Part shown: positions 1-7,386 of the stretch, one piece after another
Layout of the letters: the number at the start of each line of letters is the position of its first letter
Position numbering within the stretch: position 1 is the first letter of the stretch
From: Pseudomonadota bacterium
Lineage (GTDB): Bacteria; Desulfobacterota; Desulfobacteria; Desulfobacterales; RPRI01
Reading direction: 5' to 3'
Length of the DNA stretch: 8,213 nucleotides
NCBI GenBank assembly: GCA_018819005.1
Contig: JAHJQU010000337.1
Span: forward strand, 1-8,213
Notes under the pieces: generated by a model
Seen by the model: only the letters and a program-made list of their open reading frames with translations
The model's database searches: none
What the model was told of the DNA's origin: nothing
Program-made: the position numbers and the translations under genes

Positions 1-126
1 AGGCAAAATATTCAAACAGGGAGATTTCAGTTTTGCGATTTCACGGCGAAGGATATGCCTGTCAGAACGCATTGCCCGTCTGAGCCTGAATTCAATATCT
101 TTGATTAATAATGCGTGTTTATTCAT
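1..126 (-). CDS. 5' end of a divergent gene, possibly HrpA-like helicase (partial)
   Basis: An open minus-strand frame starts at ATG (126-124) and runs 42 codons off the left edge. The peptide begins MNKHALLIKDIEF and is rich in Arg and Lys, with a segment reading MRSDRHILRREIAKL. The frame stays open upstream to a stop at 222-220, but no ATG, GTG or TTG occurs there, so the ATG at 126 is the only usable start. No good ribosome binding site lies at the normal distance. The pattern of an amphipathic basic helix with M..DR..LRR resembles, from memory, the N-terminus of HrpA-type ATP-dependent RNA helicases. That assignment is weak because no helicase motif lies inside the window. The gene would be transcribed away from the hdrA operon. 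It could also be a non-coding open frame. Confidence 0.4.
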   Translation of the reverse strand, partial: MNKHALLIKDIEFRLRRAMRSDRHILRREIAKLKSPCLNILP

Positions 127-289
127 ATATTTAAATAGCTGATTTGCAGTTCCTGGTTTCCTGTTCCTGCATAGGAGTCCTGCATCAGATTTATATTCTT
201 GAACCTTTCGTCCCGCAACTTATATTATAATGCCATATATGAAAAACAAATGTTTTTGGCTATTAAATCCTTGACACTTGCTTGTTTCT

Positions 290-318
290 TTGACAAGAGA
301 ATTATTTCGCATTATTTT
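290..318 (+). promoter_or_regulatory. Candidate sigma-70-type promoter for the operon
   Basis: A perfect TTGACA (290-295) is followed, after 17 bases, by TATTTT (313-318), which matches four of six bases of the -10 consensus. A second TTGACA at 271-276 lacks a -10 partner at normal spacing. If used, transcription would start near 325 and leave a leader of about 115 bases before hdrA. Such matches are expected by chance in AT-rich DNA. Confidence 0.35.
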
Positions 319-372
319 ATCAAGGCTCAATAATAATATATTGTAAATGTTAAATAAAATCTGTTTTGCCCT

Positions 373-405
373 GCTTTTTAAAAGCTTTTCATGGTTTTGT
401 ATAAT
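373..405 (+). promoter_or_regulatory. Inverted repeat followed by a TATAAT box (candidate operator/promoter)
   Basis: Bases 373-385 form a perfect inverted repeat, GCTTTT / T / AAAAGC. A consensus TATAAT lies downstream at 400-405. The repeat covers the place where a -35 element would sit for that -10 box, and no good -35 hexamer is visible there. This geometry would suit an activator- or repressor-controlled promoter giving a leader of about 28 bases, but it is only inferred from layout. Confidence 0.3.
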
Positions 406-429
406 AAGGGTATTGCCGGTTAATTGATT

Positions 430-435
430 AAGGAG
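430..435 (+). promoter_or_regulatory. Ribosome binding site of hdrA
   Basis: AAGGAG lies five bases before the ATG at 441. It is a near-perfect Shine-Dalgarno sequence and fixes the hdrA start upstream of the in-frame TGA at 627. This argues that the short frame before that TGA is truly translated. Confidence 0.85.
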
Positions 436-440
436 AAATA

Positions 441-3400
441 ATGGGGTCTGTAAAAGAGAATAAAAGCGGGTCGGTTATGGTTGTTGGCGCCGGTATTGCC
501 GGGATGCAGTCAGCTCTTGACCTTGCCGAATCGGGTTATTACGTTTATCTCGTGGAGAGATCCGCTGCCATAGGCGGGCTGATGTCTCAGCTCGACAAGA
601 CATTTCCAACCAATGACTGCGCGATGTGAGTTATCTCGCCCAAACTGGTCGAGGTCGGCCGGCATCTTAACATCGAGCTTTTAACAAATACCGAGCTTCT
701 GGCTCTGGAAGGCGATCCGGGAAATTTCACGGCAAAAGTCAGGCAGAATGCCCGTTTTGTCGATATGTCGAAGTGTACAAGCTGCGGAGATTGTGCCAAG
801 GTCTGTCCCATCGAAGTTCCGAATGAATACGACAAGGGCCTTTCAAAGAGAAAGGCTATATATAAACAGTATGCACAAGCAATCCCCGGCGCATATGGCA
901 TAAGCAAGAGGGGAACAGCCCCGTGCAAGGCAACATGTCCTGCCCATGTCAGCATCCAGGGTTTTATTGCGCTTATCAACACCGGCAAATACAGGGAAGC
1001 CCTTGAGCTTTTCAAGCAGGAACATCCCTTTCCGGGAGTTTGCGGCCGTGTCTGCCACCATCCCTGCGAAGGAGTCTGCACAAGGAGTGATGTTGATAAA
1101 CCGCTTTCCATCCAGTACCTTCACAGGTTTTTAGCAGACCATGATTTTACCGGTGAATCTCCTTTTGTTCCCAAGGTTGCGGAAAAAAGATCCGAAAAGG
1201 CTGCGATAATAGGCTCCGGTCCCGCAGGCCTTACCACTGCATATTATCTTGTCATGAAGGGCTATCAGGTAACAGTATTCGAAAAACTGCCGGTTGCCGG
1301 CGGGATGATGGCCGTTGGAATTCCGGCGTACCGCCTCCCGAGAAACGAGCTTGCGGCGGAGGTTGCCGTTATTGAGAATATGGGAGTCGAAATAAAAACA
1401 GGCGTCACCTTCGGTCAGGATATCACCCTTGAAAGCCTGAAAGCCGACGGGTTCAAGGCCTTATTCCTTGCCACAGGCCTTCATGGAAGCAGAAAGCTCG
1501 GCGTTCCCGGTGAAGATCTGGAAGGGGTTCTCCCCGGCGTGGCTTTTCTGAGGGATGCGGCATTAAACAGGAAGATCTCCCTCGGGAAAAAAGTTGTGGT
1601 TGTCGGCGGCGGGAATGTCGCAATTGATGTGGCATTAACTGCAAAACGCCTCGGCGCAGCCGATGTATCGATGGTTTGCCTCGAATCGCGGGACGAAATG
1701 CCGGCATGGGATTATGAGATAGAAGAGGCTCTTGAAGAGAATATAAATATAGTTAACTGTTTCGGTCCCAAAAATTTTGCAGGAAAGGACGGAAAAGTTA
1801 CGGGCATCCAGTTCAAACAGTGTACGTGCGTATTCGATGACAACCGCTGCTTCAATCCCCAGTATGATGAGAATGTAGTCCAGACGCTCGAAGCGGACAC
1901 AATCATAGTCGCGATAGGGCAGTCTGCCGAACTTTCCTTTGCAGAAGAGCAGAATGTTGCCGTTACAAAAAGAGGCGGACTCGAATCCGATCTGCTTACT
2001 TTTCAGACTCCGGTTCCATGGATTTTTGCAGGCGGGGACGCCGTATACGGCCCGAAATCCGTTGTTGACGCAGTTGCAAGCGGTAAGGAGGCGGCAGAGA
2101 GCATTGACCGTTATTTAAACGGACGCGATTTAAGAGAGGGCAGGGATAATGACTGGAGTTTTGAAAAGCCCGATACTTCCCTCGAAGAGAAAAAAGAGCG
2201 TCTTCCGATGAAGCGGATTTCTCCTGAAGAACGGGACGGGAATTTTAATGAAGTTGCTCTCGGATACAGCGAAGAAGAAACTCGCCTTGAAGCGGAAAGA
2301 TGTTTAAAATGCGGAATATGTTCTGAGTGCTACCAGTGCGTAGATGCCTGCCTTGCGAATGCAATTGACCATACCCAGAAAACTGCTGAAAAAGATATTA
2401 GAGTGGGGTCAGTGATTCTTTCCTCCGGAAATGACATATATGATCCTTCTGCCCTTGCTCAATTTTACCAGTACAAGGTCAACCCGAATGTTCTGACAAG
2501 CCTCGAGTTTGAAAGAATCTTAAGCGCGTCAGGACCGACAATGGGTCATCTCGAGCGTCCTTCCGATAAGACCGATCCTAAAAAAATCGCGTGGCTTCAG
2601 TGCATAGGTTCAAGGGATACGAATAAATGCGGAAACGGCTACTGTTCTTCGGTGTGCTGCATGTACGCGATAAAAGATGCCATGATAGCAAAAGAACACT
2701 CGCACGGTGAGCTTGATTGCGCCATATTCAATATGGATATCAGGACATTCGGCAAGGATTACGAAAAGTATTACCTGCGTGCTAAAGACAAAGATGGAGT
2801 CCGTTTCGTGAAGGCAAGAGTCCACACGATAAGCGAGGTGCCTGAGACAGGGGATCTTTGTCTGCGTTTTGCCGATGATAGCGGCGCAATCATGGAAGAG
2901 ACCTTCAACATGGTTGTCCTTTCGGTAGGCCTTCAGGTTCCGGATACTTCCGTGGAGCTTGCAAAACGTCTTGATATTAACCTGAACAAGTACAGGTTTG
3001 TTGATACGGATCCGTTTGCGCCTGTGGCAACTTCCCGTCCGGGGGTTTTCACATGCGGGATTTTCCAGGGACCCAAAGATATTCCAAGCTCTGTGACAGA
3101 AGCAGGAGCTGCCGCATGCGAAGCCGGAGTCGGGCTGGCTGAAGCAAGAGACACCGACACCAAATTCCGCGAGGTTCCTGAAGAGATAGATGTAAAGGGA
3201 GAAGTTCCCAGAATCGGGGTTTTTGTCTGCAATTGCGGTATAAACATAGGAGGCGTGGTAAATGTTCCTGAAATAAAGGAATATTCCTCAAAACTTCCCT
3301 ATGTAGTCTATTCCGACGAGAATCTTTTCACATGCAGCCAGGATACGCAGGACAAGATAAAGGAAAAAATAATAGAGCATAAGCTGAACCGACTTGTTGT

Positions 3401-4877
3401 GGCGTCATGCAGCCCGAAAACGCATGAGAAGATGTTCATGGAAACCCTTGAAGCATGCGGACTCAACAAGTATCTCTTTGAAATGGCCAATATAAGAAAT
3501 CAGAACTCATGGATTCACTCAAAGAGTCCGGAGCTTGCCACTCAAAAGGCCAAGGATCTTGTCCGCATGGCTGTTGCGAGAGTCGGAACATTAAAACCTC
3601 TTTCGGAGAGAATTATTCCTGTAAACAAGCGCGCCCTTGTCATAGGCGGCGGAGTTGCGGGAATGAATGCGGCTCTTGGACTCGGCAAACAGGGTTTCGA
3701 GGTTGTTCTGGTTGAAAAAGAGAAAACTCTTGGCGGAATGGCCTTAAAGCTTCATCATACTATAGAAGGAAAAGATATAAGAGCATATGTTGAAAAGCTT
3801 GCTGATGAGGTAAATAGCTGTGAAAAAATAGCGGCCTTAACCGACGCCAGAATCGTTGCATTCGGAGGATACAAGGGGAACTTCAATACAGAAGTTGTTA
3901 TTGGCTCCGGGAAAGAAAAGCAAAAGATTGAACATGGGGTCATTATTGTTGCTACCGGGGCAAATGAATACAAGCCGGAGGAACATCTTTATGGTGAAGA
4001 CAGCCGGGTTGTTACCCAGGTTGAGCTTGGGGATCTGCTCGAGAAAAAGGGAGCATCAGGTCTTTCAAGTGTCGTAATGATCCAGTGCGTCGGGTCACGA
4101 AATGAAAAGAACCAGAACTGTTCAAGGATCTGCTGCCAGAATGCCATAAAGAATGCCCTCGTTATTAAAAAGAGTAATCCTGAAGCAATGGTATATATTT
4201 TATTCAGGGATATCAGGACATACGGACTTCTTGAGGATTACTATACTGAAGCAAGAAAACTTGGTATAATATTCATCCGTTTTGATGAAAGCCTGCCTCC
4301 TGCCGTTAAAAGCTCTCCCGAAGGAATGCTGGTTTCCATTAAGGATCATGTGCTGCAAAGAGATCTTGAAATAAGCGCGGATCTTGTTGTTTTGAGCGCC
4401 GGTGTGGTTGCCCAGGACACGGAAGAGCTGAGCGGAATCATGAAGCTGGGACGGAATCCGGAAGGTTTCTTTATCGAAGCACATGTCAAGCTGCGGCCTG
4501 TTGACATGCCCGGTGGCGGTATATTTCTATGCGGCATGGCCCACGCGCCGAAGCTGATATCCGAGACAATTTCTCAGGCAAAGGCTGCGGCATCAAGGGC
4601 AACGACATTCCTGTCGAAATCGGAAATCAGGCTTTCGGCGATTACAGCAAATGTTGAAACCGACCATTGTGTAAAGTGCCTGACATGTGTGCGGTCCTGT
4701 CCGTTCGGGGTTCCGGTATTTAATGAAAAAGAGGGTTTAATTCAAATAGATGAAGCTCTCTGCCACGGATGCGGGATATGTGCCGGTGTCTGTCCGAGAC
4801 AAACAATTCAGTTAAACTATTACGAAGATGACCAGATAATGTGTAAAATAGACGCCTTGATGGCGGGAGGTATGTAA
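441..4877 (+). CDS. hdrA: Selenocysteine-containing HdrA with embedded GltD/NfnB-like module (HdrA-GltD-HdrA)
   Basis: Cytoplasmic flavin/Fe-S subunit of a heterodisulfide-reductase-type electron-bifurcating complex. Read through TGA 627-629 as Sec63, it is 1478 residues, more than twice a usual archaeal HdrA. Order: FAD Rossmann GxGxxG 16-21; DCAMU motif 59-63, where HdrA normally has D-C-x-x-C; ferredoxin Cys 112/115/118/122; inserted GltD/NfnB-like unit with Cys 162, 166, 201, 205, 209, 213, a GSGPAG fold at 258-263, a GGGNVA NAD(P)-type site at 389-394 and a GGDAV flavin motif near 531; Cys-rich ferredoxin 621-637; HdrA cluster Cys 721, 730, 735, 739, 740. A second HdrA unit starts near 923: CNC 930-932, GGGVAG 1069-1074, cluster Cys 1216, 1227, 1231, 1232. 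It lacks the Cys/Sec motif. Two C-terminal ferredoxin motifs follow (1410-1420, 1441-1451). The GltD-like unit suggests NAD(P)H as donor or acceptor (inference). The stop is TAA and overlaps mvhD. Without Sec decoding the gene would be called as a 62-residue stub plus a 1370-residue protein. Confidence 0.95.
645..662 (+). promoter_or_regulatory. Candidate SECIS hairpin of hdrA
   Basis: Fifteen bases after the TGA at 627-629, bases 645-651 pair with 656-662 (seven pairs, two of them G-U), closing an AGGT apical loop at 652-655. The spacing and the GG(U) loop resemble the SECIS of E. coli formate dehydrogenase H mRNA. It lies within the coding sequence, as bacterial SECIS elements do. A competing weaker hairpin pairs 635-638 with 650-653. 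Pairing was found by eye and no folding energy was computed. Confidence 0.75.
4865..4870 (+). promoter_or_regulatory. Ribosome binding site of mvhD inside the hdrA 3' end
   Basis: GGGAGG lies six bases before the ATG at 4877, whose first base is the last base of the hdrA TAA stop. The site supports this start, upstream of the in-frame TGA, over the later ATG at 4955. It also suggests translational coupling between hdrA and mvhD. Confidence 0.75.
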
Positions 4878-5311
4878 TGTCCGATTTTGAACCTACGATC
4901 ATAACTTTTTGTTGTGATTACTGAGGATATTCTGCTGCGGACCTGGCAGGTTCCATGAGACTCGATTATCCCTCGAATATTAAGATAATCCGCGTGCCGT
5001 GCACCGGAAAAGTTGATGTTATGCATCTCCTGGGAGCCATCCAGCGGGGTGCTGACGGAGTTTATGCGGTTGGCTGCATGGAGGGATCGTGCCATTATAA
5101 TGCCGGTAATTTAAGAGCCCGCGAACGGGTTTTGCATGTGCAGAAACTGCTTGAAGAAATTGGTCTTGAGGGGGACAGGGTAAGAATGTATAATCTTTCC
5201 TCCGGTGAAGGTCCCACCTTTGCAGCTTACGCAAAGGAGATGACTGAACATATTAGAAAGCTTGGGCCGAACCCTTTAAAGAAATGGGCTAGAGCCAAAA
5301 ACAAGGAGTAG
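4877..5311 (+). CDS. mvhD: Selenocysteine-containing MvhD, electron-transfer Fe-S subunit
   Basis: MvhD-type [2Fe-2S] protein, which in methanogen Hdr-Mvh complexes passes electrons from a hydrogenase or formate dehydrogenase to HdrA. Read through TGA 4922-4924 as Sec16, it is 144 residues, normal for the family. The N-terminus reads TFCCDYUGYSAADLAG, matching the family pattern C-C-x-(W/Y)-C-x-Y-x-x-A-D with Sec in place of the third Cys. Other likely ligands are Cys42 (VPCTGKVD), Cys67 and Cys72 (GCMEGSCHYNAGN). Starting at the ATG after the TGA (4955) would remove C12, C13 and residue 16, so the upstream start is preferred. The gene overlaps the hdrA stop by one base and is followed three bases later by the hdrD-like gene, so the three are probably cotranslated. 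A Sec-containing homologue, VhuD, is known in Methanocaldococcus jannaschii. No hydrogenase gene is visible here, so the electron source is open; the NAD(P)H module of HdrA or MetVF are candidates. Confidence 0.95.
4939..4954 (+). promoter_or_regulatory. Candidate SECIS hairpin of mvhD
   Basis: Fourteen bases after TGA 4922-4924, GGACCT (4939-4944) pairs with AGG and TCC (4948-4950 and 4952-4954), with T4951 bulged, around a GGC loop at 4945-4947. The position and G-rich loop match the other two hairpins in the operon. Alternative pairing of 4932-4935 with 4946-4949 is possible but has a ten-base loop. Confidence 0.7.
5303..5308 (+). promoter_or_regulatory. Ribosome binding site of the hdrD-like gene
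   Basis: AAGGAG lies six bases before the ATG at 5315, within the last codons of mvhD. It is a strong Shine-Dalgarno sequence and supports coupled translation of the two genes. Confidence 0.8.
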
Positions 5312-5314
5312 ATT

Positions 5315-6613
5315 ATGGCAGAAGAACCGATAAAACTAGGTGGTAAGAAGAAGAGCATTTTCAAGGACAAGGTTATGGCTCTCCTTCCTGAGGGCGGCAA
5401 TCTGAACCTTTGCCTTACCTGCGGAGCCTGTTCATCCGGGTGCCCGGCTACGGGACTTGACGGAATGGATCCCAGAAAATTCCTGCGCATGGCGGCGCTC
5501 GGAATGGATGATGAACTTTTAAAGAGCGACTGGGCCTGGATGTGCACAATGTGCCAGAGGTGCATATATGTGTGTCCGATGAAGATCGATATACCGCAGC
5601 TTGTTTTTAATGTAAGAGGGAGCCGGCCAAGGGAAGAGAGGCCGAAAGGGATACTCGGCTCATGCGATATGGCGCTCAGGAATGACACATGCAGCGCAAT
5701 GGGGGCAACCGAAGAGGACTGGAGGTTCGTTGTTGAGGATGTTGCAGTTGAGGTAAGGGAGAATCAGGAGGGGTTTGAAAATCTTCAGGCTCCGATGGAC
5801 AAGGTCGGTGCCGAGTTCTTTCTTAACCAGAATTCGAGAGAGCCGGTAACCGAGCCTGACGAAATGGTGCCACTGTGGAAGATACTTCATCTCGTGGGTG
5901 CCGACTGGACATACGGTTCAAAAGGCTGGGCCGCTGAGAACTACTGCATGTTCATGGCAGATAACCCGTCATGGAAACACATTGTCGAAGTCAAGGCAAA
6001 GGCGGTGGATGATTTGAAATGCAAAGTCTGGCTCAATACGGAGTGAGGGCACGAACTATTCGCAGTCCGGGCCGGACTGAAAAAATTCAACATACCCTAC
6101 AATTTTGAAATTAAGAGCATCATTCAGTATTATGCGCAGTGGATCCGGGAAGGAAAGCTGAAGGTCAATTCCGAGTGGAACAAGGATCTGAAGGTGAAAT
6201 TCACGGTTCAGGATCCCTGCCAGCTTGTGAGAAAGAGTTTCGGAGATCCTGTCGCCGAGGAACTGAGATTTGTGGTTAAAGCAGTTGTCGGCGAGGAGAA
6301 CCTTATAGACATGACTCCCAACCGGTCGAATAATTACTGCTGTGGAGGCGGAGGAGGCTTTCTCCAGTCGGGTCTGCCTGAAGCAAGGCGTGCATACGGG
6401 AAACTGAAAGACGAGCAGATCAAGAATACCGGTGCTCCGTACTGCATAACACCGTGTCATAACTGCCATGCGCAGGTTCATGATTTATCCGAGCATTACG
6501 GCGGAGGATATCATACGGTTCATTTGTGGACTCTGATATGCCTTTCGCTGGGCGTTCTCGGGGAGAACGAGCGCACTTATCTCGGGCCTGATCTGGCGGA
6601 GTTGGGATTATAG
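5315..6613 (+). CDS. Selenocysteine-containing HdrD-like (HdrC+HdrB fusion) Fe-S oxidoreductase
   Basis: Fusion of an HdrC-like di-cluster ferredoxin with an HdrB/HdrD/DsrK-like CCG domain. Read through TGA 6044-6046 as Sec244, it is 432 residues. Ferredoxin ligands are C33/C36/C39/C43 and C77/C80/C83/C87. The C-terminal CCG domain has C302, C342-C343, and C381xxC384, giving spacings of 39 and 37 residues, close to the noncubane [4Fe-4S] motif of HdrB; C377 is an extra nearby Cys. The first CCG half (about 185-260) is degenerate: it keeps only the motif NTEUGHELF, where relatives usually read ECGH, so Sec replaces its single conserved Cys. No membrane segment is seen, so it is probably cytoplasmic. 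In HdrABC, this part is the site of disulfide reduction; in a MetVF operon its substrate or partner is unknown, and it may serve as an electron link between HdrA and MetVF (inference). Without Sec decoding it would appear as two genes, 5315-6046 and a shorter one starting near 6194. It could equally be named DsrK-like or GlpC-like. Confidence 0.92.
6063..6079 (+). promoter_or_regulatory. Candidate SECIS hairpin of the hdrD-like gene
   Basis: Sixteen bases after TGA 6044-6046, CAGTCCG (6063-6069) pairs perfectly with CGGACTG (6073-6079) around a GGC loop at 6070-6072. If the last G-C pair opens, the loop becomes GGGCC. It is the cleanest of the three hairpins, and its GGC loop is the same as in mvhD. 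Such a perfect seven-pair stem just after an in-frame TGA is unlikely to be accidental. Confidence 0.8.
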
Positions 6614-6679
6614 ATTATTGATTCCGGGCAGCATGAATATGCGGATTTATAACGATGCCCTGAATTGAAAGGAAAAAAA

Positions 6680-7351
6680 ATGATTGTTGCAAAGAGAAAA
6701 CCCTTTAACGAGATAAAGAGTCTTCTTAAAGGTTACGGGAAAGTTCTTAATGTGGGCTGCGGTACATGCGTTGCAGTATGCCTTGCGGGCGGTGAAAAGG
6801 AAGTTGCGGTTCTGAACGCAGAGCTTGATATGGCGCGCAAGCTGGAAGATAACCCGGTTGAGATGGGTGCGATTACGGTTGAAAGGCAGTGTGACATGGA
6901 ATATCTTGAGGCTCTTGATTCCATGGTCGGCGGATATGATGCACTCCTTTCGATGGCATGCGGGGCGGGAATCCAGTTTCTCGCCGAAAGATATCCTGAC
7001 AAGCCCGTATTGCCTGCAGTTGATACAACATTCATAGGAGTCAACCAGGGAGTCGGATGGTACGAGGAAAGGTGCCGTTCGTGCAGCAGTTGCGTTCTGG
7101 GTTTGACGGGCGGCATATGCCCTGTAACCATGTGCGCAAAAGGGCTGTACAACGGGCCATGCGGGGGAACAAACAAGGGGAGTTGTGAGATAGACAAGAA
7201 TCAACCCTGCGCCTGGCAGATGATATATGAAAGACTCAATGCGCAGAACCGCCTTGATTGTATCTTGGAAATTACCCCCCCTTCCGACTGGCAGAACCAG
7301 ATTCCGAGAACCGTAATACAGCCCGGGTATAAAAAGCCGGAAAAGGGTTAG
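6680..7351 (+). CDS. metV: MetV, Fe-S/zinc-binding partner of methylene-tetrahydrofolate reductase
   Basis: MetV is the C-terminal-domain partner that forms a complex with MetF in acetogens and other Wood-Ljungdahl bacteria, where it carries electrons to the MetF flavin. The 223-residue protein is cysteine-rich: CGTCVAVC (C27/C30/C34), C71 (VERQCD), C94 (ACGAGIQ), C132/C135/C138 (RCRSCSSC), C147 and C152 (TGGICPVTMC), C161 (NGPCGG), C169 and C177. The conserved strings VERQCD, TTFIG and LNGPCGG-like YNGPCGG identify the family. The ATG at 6680 is chosen because GAAAGGA (6667-6673) sits six bases upstream; a TTG at 6665 would overlap that site. The gene starts 66 bases after the hdrD-like stop. 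It ends in a TAG followed directly by an in-frame TGA, and here the TGA clearly is not the first stop. All its Cys positions remain Cys, unlike the three upstream genes. It contains no in-frame TGA. Confidence 0.95.
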   Translation: MIVAKRKPFNEIKSLLKGYGKVLNVGCGTCVAVCLAGGEKEVAVLNAELDMARKLEDNPVEMGAITVERQCDMEYLEALDSMVGGYDALLSMACGAGIQFLAERYPDKPVLPAVDTTFIGVNQGVGWYEERCRSCSSCVLGLTGGICPVTMCAKGLYNGPCGGTNKGSCEIDKNQPCAWQMIYERLNAQNRLDCILEITPPSDWQNQIPRTVIQPGYKKPEKG

Positions 7352-7386
7352 TGAGAAAAAACCAAAAAAAAGTATAGGATACTGAA

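Larger units (their letters stand above)
127..440. other. AT-rich intergenic region upstream of the operon
   Basis: This 314-base stretch between the divergent partial gene and hdrA carries no convincing coding frame on either strand, apart from the start-less extension of the minus frame to 219. It is clearly more AT-rich than the operon. It holds two TTGACA hexamers 19 bases apart (271-276 and 290-295), a TATAAT at 400-405, an inverted repeat at 373-385 and the hdrA ribosome binding site. I see no tRNA, no obvious riboswitch and no CRISPR-like repeat. Confidence 0.7.

Noticed and set aside
271..276. First TTGACA as a -35 box
   Set aside because: Sequence 16 to 18 bases downstream (around 293-300) has no resemblance to a -10 element. 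The second TTGACA at 290-295 is better placed.
587..1111. Long antisense open frame of 174 codons opposite the 5' part of hdrA
   Set aside because: Its peptide has no recognisable family features and no clear ribosome binding site, and it is fully covered by the strongly supported hdrA frame.
5227..5688. Antisense open frame of 153 codons opposite the end of mvhD and the start of the hdrD-like gene
   Set aside because: It overlaps two well-supported genes and resembles no family I recognise.
627..6046. In-frame TGAs as nonsense mutations, frameshifts or pseudogenes
   Set aside because: The frame does not shift at any of the three positions, family sequence continues without loss, every TGA falls at a conserved Cys position, and each is followed by a hairpin at similar spacing. 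Three independent mutations would not show this.
6194..6613. A separate gene starting at GTG 6194
   Set aside because: It is in the same frame as 5315-6046 across the TGA, lacks a Shine-Dalgarno sequence, and would begin inside the CCG domain just before C302.
6626..6660. Hairpin between the hdrD-like gene and metV (GGGCA with TGCCC, with an inner GCAT/ATGC pair) as a terminator
   Set aside because: The stem is only five pairs around a long interior and is not followed by a T-run. The A-run after it belongs to the metV translation start. A weak processing site cannot be excluded.
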